A stretch of DNA of 9,533 nt from Thermaceae bacterium (GTDB taxonomy: Bacteria; Deinococcota; Deinococci; Deinococcales; Marinithermaceae): assembly GCA_027023115.1 (NCBI GenBank), contig JALVWZ010000261.1, positions 1 to 9,533 of the forward strand. The letters run 5' to 3'. Made by a program: the position numbers and the translations under genes. Of this stretch, positions 1 through 5,838 are shown one piece after another. Within the stretch, counting starts at the first letter, position 1; each line of letters starts with the position of its first letter. The notes below the pieces were generated by a model, which saw nothing but the letters and a program-made list of their open reading frames with translations, did not search any database and was not told the DNA's origin.

Positions 1-64
1 CGACCGGCCGCCCGAGTTCGTAACCACCCCCTACTACGCCTGGGTGGAGGAAGGCGATGGCTGA
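1..64 (+). CDS. 3' end of an unidentified upstream gene (partial)
   Basis: Reading from base 2 gives an open frame of 20 codons ending in TGA at 62-64, with a tail that contains the residues [13 protein letters not shown]. The stop overlaps the cobO start at 57 by 8 bases, a typical operon arrangement, and the cobO ribosome binding site (GGAGG, 46-50) lies inside this tail. The composition (paired Tyr, Trp, acidic end) looks like a real protein end, but it is too short to assign to a family. From context it is probably another cobalamin or corrin-pathway gene of the same operon, which is inference only. Confidence 0.55.
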   Translation, partial: DRPPEFVTTPYYAWVEEGDG

Positions 65-581
65 GCGGCGCGGCCTGTTGCTGGTCTACACCGGCGACGG
101 CAAAGGCAAGACCACGGCGGCGCTGGGGCTGGTGCTGCGCTCACTGGGGCGCGGGTTCAAGCCGCGCGTCTTTCAGTTCATGAAGCATGAACGCGCCGCC
201 TTTGGCGAGCACCGGGCGCTCGAAAAGCTGGGCGTACCCATTGAGGGTCTGGGAGACGGTTTTAGCTGGCGGGCGCGCGATTTGGAAAAGTCCGCCGCAC
301 TGGCGCGGGAGGGCTGGAAGCGGGCCGCCGCCGCTATCGGCTCGGGCGAGTGGGACCTGGTGGTGCTCGATGAGATTACCTACCCGCTCAACTTCGGCTG
401 GATCCCGGTCGCGGAGGTCGCGGGGGTGCTGCGCGCGCGGCCGCGGCACGTGCACGTGCTGCTCACCGGCCGCGACGCGCCGGCGGAGCTGGTGGAGCTG
501 GCCGACACCGTGACCGAGATGAAGAAGATCAAGCACGCCTACGACGCCGGCGTGCCGGCGCAAAAGGGCATGGAGCACTAG
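57..581 (+). CDS. cobO: Corrinoid adenosyltransferase, CobO/BtuR family
   Basis: ATP:cob(I)alamin/cob(I)yrinate adenosyltransferase, a cytosolic enzyme that transfers the 5'-deoxyadenosyl group of ATP to reduced corrinoid cobalt. The 174-residue protein is close to the usual family length. Visible motifs are the family P-loop GDGKGKTT (residues 13-20), FQFMK (39-43), the acidic Walker-B-like stretch VVLDEI (102-107), TGRDAP (137-142) and the characteristic end [13 protein letters not shown]...AQKGME (about 153-173). The ATG at 57 is preceded by GGAGG at 46-50 with a 6-base spacer and overlaps the preceding stop by 8 bases. It is the first complete gene of the cob cluster and supplies the adenosyl form used by the CobQ domain downstream. 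The assignment is firm; it could serve both de novo synthesis and salvage. Confidence 0.96.
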   Translation: MAERRGLLLVYTGDGKGKTTAALGLVLRSLGRGFKPRVFQFMKHERAAFGEHRALEKLGVPIEGLGDGFSWRARDLEKSAALAREGWKRAAAAIGSGEWDLVVLDEITYPLNFGWIPVAEVAGVLRARPRHVHVLLTGRDAPAELVELADTVTEMKKIKHAYDAGVPAQKGMEH

Positions 582-583
582 GG

Positions 584-589
584 TAGGCT
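584..589 (+). promoter_or_regulatory. Candidate leaderless -10 box (TAGGCT) before the hydrolase gene
   Basis: TAGGCT fits the TANNNT -10 pattern known for leaderless genes in the Deinococcus-Thermus group and ends 6 bases before the ATG at 596, the spacing expected if transcription starts at or near the start codon. No Shine-Dalgarno lies between the cobO stop (579-581) and this ATG, which supports the idea. No convincing -35 TTGACA is visible. The short cobO-hydrolase gap could equally be simple operon spacing, so this is tentative. Confidence 0.35.
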
Positions 590-595
590 GGCCTC

Positions 596-1408
596 ATGGA
601 CCGGCGAATAGAGGCTTTGCGGTCTTTCCGCCGCCGCCACCAACCACGGCGGACGCGCGTCGACGGGGTCGAGTGGAGCTACTACGACCTGGGCGCGGGC
701 GGGTGCACGCTGGTCTTCTTGCACGGGCTGGCGGGCGCCGGCGACATCTGGTTCCAGCAGCTCGAGGCTCTTGCGCCGAGCTGCCGGGTGCTGGCCCCCA
801 GCTACCCGCCGCTCGGCACCCTGGCCGGGCTGGCTGCCGGCGTTTGGGCGGTCCTCGACGCCGCTGCTGCGGCCCGGGCGGTGCTGGTGGGCAGCTCGCT
901 AGGCGGCCTCCTGGCCCAATACCTGGTGGTCGACCGGCCCGAGCGAGTGGAAAAGGCCGTGTTCGGCAACACCTTCCCTCCCGGCCACCCGCAGATTCTG
1001 CGGGGCCGCCGGCTGGCGGCGCTGGCGCGGCTCTTACCCGAGAAACTGGTGCTGGCGACGATGTGGCGCAACGCCCGCGAAAAACTGGTCCCCGCCGCCG
1101 GCGGTGACTCCCTGCTGGCCGCGTATCTTTACGAACAGTACCACGGCGGGATGCGCAAGGCCGACGTGCTGGCGCGCTCGCGGGCGGTTTTCGAAACGTT
1201 CGAAACCGCCGCGCCGCCGTTCCCCCACGCGATCTACGAAGCAGCCAACGACCCGCTGATAGCGCCGCCGGTGCGGCGCGCGCTGCGCGAGCTTTACCCG
1301 CGGGCCTGGGTGCACGCCTTCGGGGAGGTGGGGCATTTCCCCTACCTGAGCCACGCCGGCGAGTACAACCGCGCCCTAAAAACCTTTCTCCATGTCACCG
1401 ATGCTTAA
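596..1408 (+). CDS. Alpha/beta hydrolase (maspardin-like), role in cluster unknown
   Basis: A 270-residue alpha/beta-hydrolase-fold protein with an apparently complete catalytic triad. The oxyanion-hole HG motif is at 43-44 (FLHGLAG), the nucleophile elbow GSSLG at 99-103 places Ser101 as nucleophile, the acid is probably Asp219 (AANDPL), and the base is His247 (GHFPY). No signal peptide is visible, so it is likely cytosolic. The layout around SYPP, then SSLGGLLAQ, then FGNTF recalls the maspardin/SPG21 branch; that is pattern memory, not a search. It sits 14 bases after cobO and its end overlaps the cobB start, so it is carried in the B12 operon. Its substrate is unknown: it could be an ester or amide hydrolase acting on a corrinoid side chain, or a passenger. 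It has no Shine-Dalgarno but has a TAGGCT box 6 bases upstream. Confidence 0.85.
   Translation: MDRRIEALRSFRRRHQPRRTRVDGVEWSYYDLGAGGCTLVFLHGLAGAGDIWFQQLEALAPSCRVLAPSYPPLGTLAGLAAGVWAVLDAAAAARAVLVGSSLGGLLAQYLVVDRPERVEKAVFGNTFPPGHPQILRGRRLAALARLLPEKLVLATMWRNAREKLVPAAGGDSLLAAYLYEQYHGGMRKADVLARSRAVFETFETAAPPFPHAIYEAANDPLIAPPVRRALRELYPRAWVHAFGEVGHFPYLSHAGEYNRALKTFLHVTDA
1183..1210. repeat. Intragenic near-perfect inverted repeat (hairpin)
   Basis: The left arm GGCGGTTTTCGAA (1183-1195) and the right arm TTCGAAACCGCC (1199-1210) are complementary except for one extra T, around the 3-base loop ACG. It lies inside the hydrolase gene where the protein reads VFETFETA, and it includes a 9-base tandem (TTCGAAACG then TTCGAAACC). 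Most likely it comes from a repeated Phe-Glu-Thr unit, but it could form a strong mRNA hairpin about 190 bases before the cobB start. Confidence 0.5.
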
Positions 1409-2735
1409 AATACCCCGCTTGGTGGTGGCGGCCCCCTCGTCTGGCGCGGGCAAGACTACCGTCGCGGCGGCTCTCCTGGCTTCCTGGCGAGCCGCCGGTC
1501 GCAACGTGCAGCCTTTCAAGGTCGGCCCCGACTACATCGACCCCACTCACTTGGCGCGGGCCGCGGGGCGAACGCCGCGCAACCTCGACGGTTGGTTCCT
1601 GGATCGCCCTGAGCTGATCGAGATTTTTCGGCGAGGAACACAAACCGCCCAAGGGGCCGTCATTGAGGGGGTGATGGGACTCTTCGACGGCCGCGACGCG
1701 CTGGGCCGGGAGGGGTCTACCGCCCAGGTTGCCCGCTGGCTGAACTCGCCGGTGCTATTGGTGGTGGACGCCCAGGCCATGGCCGGCTCGATAGCGGCTT
1801 TGGTGAGTGGTTTTCGCGACCACGATCCGCGTCTGCGGCTGGCCGGGGTGGTGGCCAACCGGGTGGGTTCGGCCCGGCATGCAGAAATCTTAGCCGAGGC
1901 GCTTGCCGCCGTTGGTGTACCGTTTTTTGGCTATTTGCCAAACAGCCCCAACCTGGAGTTGCCCGAACGTCACCTGGGTTTGGTACTGGCCGGGGAACGT
2001 TCGCTCGAGCCGGAGGCTTGGGAACAGGCGGCAACTACGCTTGACGTAGCGGGCTTGTGGCGGGTAGCGCAGAGCGCTCCGCCGCTTGAGCTTCTGCCTC
2101 ACCGGCTGCCCTCGGAGCGCTCGCGCGTGCGGTCGCGAATTGCTCTGGCCCATGACGCTGCGTTCAACTTCTACTACCCCGAGGCGCTCGATCTCCTGGA
2201 GCAATTGGGGGCGGAACTGGTTCCCTTCAGTCCCCTTGCCGACGAAGGGCTGCCCACGGGAGTGGGGGCCGTCTGGATTGGCGGTGGATACCCCGAGCTA
2301 TACGCACGCCAGTTGGCGGAAGCTCGCAAGACGCGGTCGGATCTGCGCCGGTTCCGCGGTCCGGTCTACGCCGAATGCGGGGGTCTGATGTACCTGTCCG
2401 AGGCGCTCCTCACGCCCACGGGGCGTTTTCCCATGGCCGGCATGGTTCCCGGCGTGGCCAGCATGCGAGAGCGCCCCACCCTGGGCTATCGCCACGTCGA
2501 GGCGCTGGCCGACGGCCCGGTCGCCAAGCGGGGCTGGCGGGCGAAAGGCCACGCTTTTCACTATTCCACCAGACCGCTAGTTGAGCCCGCTGCCTGGCGG
2601 CGGGTGGATGGTGCAGAGCGCGAAGGTTATCTGGACGGCCGGTTACACGCCAGCTACGTCCATCTCTACTTCCCAGCAGCGCCACGTATGGCGCGCCGCT
2701 TCGTTGATGTCGCTTGCGGATGCGAGGAGGTGTAG
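1401..2735 (+). CDS. cobB: Cobyrinate a,c-diamide synthase (CobB/CbiA)
   Basis: ATP- and glutamine-dependent amidase that converts the a and c carboxylates of cobyrinate (or hydrogenobyrinate) to amides in the cytosol. With the ATG at 1401 the protein has 444 residues, the family norm. The synthetase domain carries the P-loop APSSGAGKTT (11-20), KVGPDYIDPTHL, NLDGW and the hallmark EGVMGLFDG. A linker follows (IALAHDAAFNFYYPE...), then a class I glutamine amidotransferase domain with Cys326 (YAECGG) and His421 (SYVHLYF). An in-frame ATG at 1392 would add Met-Ser-Pro. I prefer 1401 because homologues begin almost directly at the PRLVVAAPSSG stretch and it gives an 8-base overlap with the hydrolase stop. 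Neither start has a Shine-Dalgarno. The sequence alone does not decide between the early-cobalt (CbiA) and late-cobalt (CobB) substrate. Parts are lower in G+C than cobO or cobQ (about 53% in 1921-1980). Confidence 0.95.
   Translation: MLKIPRLVVAAPSSGAGKTTVAAALLASWRAAGRNVQPFKVGPDYIDPTHLARAAGRTPRNLDGWFLDRPELIEIFRRGTQTAQGAVIEGVMGLFDGRDALGREGSTAQVARWLNSPVLLVVDAQAMAGSIAALVSGFRDHDPRLRLAGVVANRVGSARHAEILAEALAAVGVPFFGYLPNSPNLELPERHLGLVLAGERSLEPEAWEQAATTLDVAGLWRVAQSAPPLELLPHRLPSERSRVRSRIALAHDAAFNFYYPEALDLLEQLGAELVPFSPLADEGLPTGVGAVWIGGGYPELYARQLAEARKTRSDLRRFRGPVYAECGGLMYLSEALLTPTGRFPMAGMVPGVASMRERPTLGYRHVEALADGPVAKRGWRAKGHAFHYSTRPLVEPAAWRRVDGAEREGYLDGRLHASYVHLYFPAAPRMARRFVDVACGCEEV
2724..2731 (+). promoter_or_regulatory. 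Ribosome binding site fixing the cbiB TTG start
   Basis: GAGGAGGT lies at the very end of cobB, and its GGAGG core (2726-2730) sits 6 bases before the TTG at 2737. This is among the best Shine-Dalgarno sequences in the window and decides the cbiB start in favour of TTG over the in-frame ATG at 2581, which would overlap cobB by 155 bases. Confidence 0.8.
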
Positions 2736-2736
2736 C

Positions 2737-3609
2737 TTGTCCATTCTGCTAGCAGGGTTGCTCGACCGCTGGCTAAGAGAGCCGCCATCAAAGCTACACC
2801 CGGTCGTTTGGATAGGCGCTCTCCTACGGGCGCTGGAAGAAAGAGGTTGGCGCAACAGCGCCTTCGCCGGCGCTATCGCTTGGACAACGGGAGCGCTGTT
2901 GGTAACCGGCTTTGCGGTCTTGGTCTGGTTTTTGGTGCTGCATCAAAAAACCGTCTGGCAAATACCGTTTATCGCCCTCCTGCTCTGGCCCTCGTTCTCT
3001 CTCCAGATGCTGCTCGAGTCTGTGGCGGAAGTAGAGGCTGCGCTGGAGAGCGACCTAGAACACGCCCGAAAACTATTGTCACAGCTAGTTAGTCGCGACA
3101 CGGCTGGGCTCGATACCGGCGAGATACGCATGGCGGCGCTGGAAACCTTATCGGAGAATCTTGCCGACAGCCTAGTGGCGCCGCTTTTCTACTTCAACGT
3201 CCTCGGACTACCAGGTGCCTGGTTATACCGCTACACGAACACCGCTGACGCTACTTGGGGTTATCGCACGGCGCGATACACCCTTTGGGGTTGGGCGGCG
3301 GCCCGCGCAGACGACCTGCTCGGCTGGCTGCCGGCGCGGCTTACCGCGTGCGTACTAACGCCATTCAGCCTGAACAAAGTCGGCAGAGAAGCCAAACTAA
3401 CCCATTCTCCCAATGCCGGTTGGCCAATGGCGGCGCTGGCGCTACGGTTGAACGTGCGGCTAGAAAAGAAAGGCTGCTACGTGCTCAACCCCAGTGGGCG
3501 TTTGCCCAATGGCGAAGACGTAAAGAACGGTCTAAAGCTGGTGCGCAAAGCAGGCTGGATGTCTTTGCTTTTCCTGGCAATGATCAGCTGGTTGCTATGG
3601 GGGGTGTGA
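2737..3609 (+). CDS. cbiB: Adenosylcobinamide-phosphate synthase (CbiB/CobD), membrane
   Basis: Integral membrane enzyme that joins aminopropanol phosphate to adenosylcobyric acid, giving adenosylcobinamide phosphate. From TTG 2737 the protein has 290 residues and begins LSILLAGLLDRWLREPP, matching the usual CbiB amino end. Family motifs follow in order: HPVVWIGAL (21-29), ETLSENLADSLVAPLFY (136-152), YRYTNTADATWGYR (164-177), ARADDLLGWLPARLT (189-203) and SPNAGWP (224-230). Hydrophobic segments lie near 44-68, 74-95, 145-165 and 273-290. One base separates it from the cobB stop, and the Shine-Dalgarno lies inside cobB. The gene is clearly less GC-rich (52-60% in sampled lines) and uses more CTA/TTA codons than cobO or cobQ, hinting at a separate history. 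Its substrates come from the CobQ domain and the PLP enzyme, and its product feeds the CobU domain. Confidence 0.94.
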   Translation: MSILLAGLLDRWLREPPSKLHPVVWIGALLRALEERGWRNSAFAGAIAWTTGALLVTGFAVLVWFLVLHQKTVWQIPFIALLLWPSFSLQMLLESVAEVEAALESDLEHARKLLSQLVSRDTAGLDTGEIRMAALETLSENLADSLVAPLFYFNVLGLPGAWLYRYTNTADATWGYRTARYTLWGWAAARADDLLGWLPARLTACVLTPFSLNKVGREAKLTHSPNAGWPMAALALRLNVRLEKKGCYVLNPSGRLPNGEDVKNGLKLVRKAGWMSLLFLAMISWLLWGV

Positions 3610-3611
3610 CA

Positions 3612-4589
3612 ATGCACGGCGGAACCGACGGCGGTCCAAAACCGCGTTACGACTTTTCCAGCAATGCCAACGCCCTGGGCCCCAACCCGGAGATATTGGC
3701 CCAGGTCGCAAGAGCCGACCTGGGTAGCTATCCGGACCCGTCGTATCGCGCCCTGCGCGGGCACCTGGCTGAATGGCACGAAGTAGGCGCGGAAAGGGTG
3801 GTCGTCGGAGCCGGCGGAAGCGAGCTGATTCACCGGCTGGTAAGGGTGTTTGGCGGTCCGGTGCTGGCGCTCGAGCCCACCTTTGGCGAGTACGCGCTTG
3901 CCGCCCGCGTGGCGAGCGTGGCGTATATCGGCGCAAGCAGCCGCCGCGAGTTTCTTGCCTACCTGCCACGAGCTGCGGTGGCCTTTCTGGCGCAGCCCAA
4001 CAATCCCACGGGTGAGTTGTACGATGCGGCTTTTCTCGAAGAGGCCGTGCGGCTGGCCCGCGTCCACGGCGCTCGCCTCGTGCTGGACCTGGCCTATGCT
4101 CCGCTGGCCGAGGTGGACGCCCACATTCCCACAAGCGCCTGCCTGCTTTACGTCCCCAACAAGGCGCATGGCCTAACCGGCATCCGCGCCGCCTACCTGA
4201 TAGCAGCCAACCCGCTCACGGCCAGCTACGTCGCTGCGGCGGCTCCGTCGTGGGCCGTGGGCGGCACCGGCGTGGCCTTCTTGAGGTCTCATATGAACCA
4301 AAAGGCCCAGGAGTGGTTGCTGCAGACGAAACCAAAACTACTTATCTGGCGGCGCATGCTGGCGTACGAGCTATCCAAGCGTGGTTACGAAGTGCGCGAG
4401 GGGGCCGCCAACTTTCTCATGGCCAGATTGGGGCGCGGTGTCTATGCCGAACTGCGGCGCGCTGGAATCAAGGTGCGCTGGCTCGTCGACAAAGGTTTGA
4501 TCGAATGGTCGCGGCTTTCGGCACAACCCCCGCGAGCCCTGGCCGCTCTTCTCAATGAGATAGATTTTGTGCGGTATCATCGGGTCTAG
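3612..4589 (+). CDS. cobD: Threonine-phosphate decarboxylase (CobD/CobC-type PLP enzyme)
   Basis: A 325-residue fold-type I PLP enzyme of the HisC-like group. From its place beside cbiB it probably decarboxylates L-threonine O-3-phosphate to (R)-1-aminopropan-2-ol phosphate. It begins MHGGTDGG, the HGG start typical of CobD/CobC proteins. Next come YDFSSNANALGPNP (13-26), GAGGSELI (66-73), the aminotransferase motif QPNNPTG (128-134), cofactor Asp159 (LDLAY), the PLP-binding Lys184 (PNKAHGLTGIR) and a carboxylate-binding Arg, probably Arg302. The G-rich run at 3599-3603 acts as ribosome binding site for ATG 3612. A GTG at 3606 that shares GTGA with the cbiB stop, or an ATG at 3597, are alternatives. 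The usual DE-A-(F/Y) motif reads DLAY here. Histidinol-phosphate aminotransferase activity cannot be excluded from sequence, but the operon favours the B12 role. Confidence 0.88.
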   Translation: MHGGTDGGPKPRYDFSSNANALGPNPEILAQVARADLGSYPDPSYRALRGHLAEWHEVGAERVVVGAGGSELIHRLVRVFGGPVLALEPTFGEYALAARVASVAYIGASSRREFLAYLPRAAVAFLAQPNNPTGELYDAAFLEEAVRLARVHGARLVLDLAYAPLAEVDAHIPTSACLLYVPNKAHGLTGIRAAYLIAANPLTASYVAAAAPSWAVGGTGVAFLRSHMNQKAQEWLLQTKPKLLIWRRMLAYELSKRGYEVREGAANFLMARLGRGVYAELRRAGIKVRWLVDKGLIEWSRLSAQPPRALAALLNEIDFVRYHRV

Positions 4590-5308
4590 TGGAGCCTCTG
4601 CACTTCCTCTTCATCGACGAAACCGGCGTGCTCAGCCGCGACAAGCGGCAGCCATTCTTCGGGCTGGGCCTGTTGCGCACCGCCGATACCGCCGCCCTCT
4701 CGGCCGAGCTGCACGGCCTCTTGCAAAAGGCGCGCGGACACGTCCACCCGCGTTTCGAGTTCAAGTTCGCCCGTATCGGCCGCCGCAGCGTCTGGGCCTA
4801 CCGCGACCTGATCGACCTCTTTTTCAGCGTGCCCGGCCTCGGCTTCAAGGCGCAGGTCCTCGACAAGTGCCTGCCCGGCTTCGACCCCGGCCGCAACTAC
4901 GGCGGTATCTGGGAAGCGCAAATTGGCTATACCAAGAGGCTCGTCGAAAGCGCCCTGGCCGACGGCGCCTACGGCGTGGTGATAGCCGACCACGTCAGCA
5001 AGCCGCGCGACTCGCAGCGCTACTTCGAGCGCGAGGTGCGCCGCCACCCGCGGGTGCTGAACGCCCTGATGCTCGACTCGAACGCCACCCTCTACGTCCA
5101 ACTGGCCGACGTGCTGCTGGGGCTGGTGGTCTACGACTGCAAGGTGTGCGCCGGTGTGGCCGCGCCCAACCCGGCCAAGCAACAGGTGGCCGCCCACCTC
5201 GCCCGGCGCGTTGGTGTGAGTGATCTCTGCGGCGCTCACACCCGCCGCCAGGAGCCGTACTTCGGGGTGCGCCTGGTCACTCCGCCGCGAACCGGAGAAA
5301 TGCGATGA
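4589..5308 (+). CDS. DUF3800 protein (predicted RNase H-like fold), role unknown
   Basis: A 239-residue protein matching the DUF3800 pattern: an amino-terminal FLFIDETG (Asp10, Glu11), FEFKFARIG (Glu57, Lys59), a central VVIADH (Asp134) and the carboxy-terminal signature LDSNATLYVQLADVLLG with Asp163, Gln171 and Asp174. The family is predicted to have a ribonuclease H-like fold with acidic active-site residues; its activity is mostly uncharacterised and members are often met near mobile or defence genes. Here the presumed acidic residues are kept, so the protein is probably functional. The GTG start shares its G with the cobD stop (TAGTG), and the TGA stop overlaps the next ATG (ATGA), so it is translationally embedded in the B12 operon. 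No clear Shine-Dalgarno is visible. G+C rises again here to about 65%. A role in B12 metabolism is not supported by any motif; it could be an inserted passenger. Confidence 0.85.
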   Translation: MEPLHFLFIDETGVLSRDKRQPFFGLGLLRTADTAALSAELHGLLQKARGHVHPRFEFKFARIGRRSVWAYRDLIDLFFSVPGLGFKAQVLDKCLPGFDPGRNYGGIWEAQIGYTKRLVESALADGAYGVVIADHVSKPRDSQRYFEREVRRHPRVLNALMLDSNATLYVQLADVLLGLVVYDCKVCAGVAAPNPAKQQVAAHLARRVGVSDLCGAHTRRQEPYFGVRLVTPPRTGEMR

Positions 5309-5838
5309 AGACGCTCTTTCTGATCCGCCACGGCGAGAACATCTGGAACCGCCAGCACCGCCTTGGCGGCTGGACCGACGTACCGCTCACACCCCTGGGC
5401 CGGGCCCAGGCCGCCGGCTTGCGGTCGCAGCTGGCCGGGCTCGAGACCGACGGGGTCTGGAGCAGCGACCTGGTGCGCGCTTGGAAGACGGCCGAGCTGG
5501 CGGGCTTTGCTCCCGAGCGGGTGCCCGATTTGCGCGAGATCAACTTTGGCCTGCTCGAGGGGAAACGCTGGGAAAGCCTGGACCCGGCAACGCAGGAGGC
5601 GATGATCGGCTTCGAAGGTTTTCGCGCCCCCGGCGGCGAAGCAACGCTCGGGGTGCTAAAGCGGGTGAGCGCGTTCATCGACTCGCTGCCCGCAGGCCGC
5701 CACCTGATCTTCAGCCACGCCGGCGCAATGCGGGCCCTGCTCTGGCTGGCGGACGAACTGCAAATCATCCCCCACACCACGGTCTACGTCTACGAGTGGC
5801 CGGCGAAGCGGTTGGTGGAGGTATGGCGCCAAGACTAG
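5305..5838 (+). CDS. cobC: Histidine phosphatase, probable alpha-ribazole phosphatase CobC
   Basis: A 177-residue member of the histidine phosphatase (phosphoglycerate-mutase-like) superfamily. The phosphate-accepting His9 lies in LIRHGEN (6-12). SSDLVRAWKTAEL (53-65) supplies the second phosphate-binding Arg58, LREINFGLLEG (76-86) the acid Glu78, and FSHAGAMRAL (136-145) the second catalytic His138. The length suits CobC, which dephosphorylates alpha-ribazole 5'-phosphate or adenosylcobalamin 5'-phosphate at the end of the pathway. The assignment to CobC rather than another small phosphatase rests on position between cob genes. Its ATG forms ATGA with the DUF3800 stop, and GGAGAAATG provides a ribosome binding site. 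Its end overlaps the cobQ-cobU start by 16 bases. Confidence 0.88.
   Translation: MKTLFLIRHGENIWNRQHRLGGWTDVPLTPLGRAQAAGLRSQLAGLETDGVWSSDLVRAWKTAELAGFAPERVPDLREINFGLLEGKRWESLDPATQEAMIGFEGFRAPGGEATLGVLKRVSAFIDSLPAGRHLIFSHAGAMRALLWLADELQIIPHTTVYVYEWPAKRLVEVWRQD

Noticed and set aside
1..60. Cobalamin riboswitch at the head of the operon
   Set aside because: No B12-box-like element or leader is visible; the left edge is already inside coding sequence, so any riboswitch would be further upstream.
3255..3611. Extension of the cobD frame upstream into cbiB
   Set aside because: These 119 codons are Arg/Ala/Gln-rich out-of-frame translation of conserved cbiB sequence; the family start MHGG at 3612 has a G-rich ribosome binding site.
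3477..4169. Long minus-strand open frame opposite cbiB/cobD
   Set aside because: It lies antisense to a well-supported PLP enzyme, shows no family motif, and is explained by GC-rich codon structure that suppresses stops on the other strand.
4586..5239. Minus-strand open frame of 217 codons covering the DUF3800 gene
   Set aside because: The plus-strand frame carries the DUF3800 signatures and overlaps its neighbours correctly; the antisense product is His/Val/Gly-rich with no recognisable domain.
5220..5822. Extension of the cobQ-cobU frame upstream through cobC
   Set aside because: It is Arg/Pro-rich shadow sequence overlapping the phosphatase gene; homologous CobQ proteins begin just before the VLMVQG stretch at 5823.
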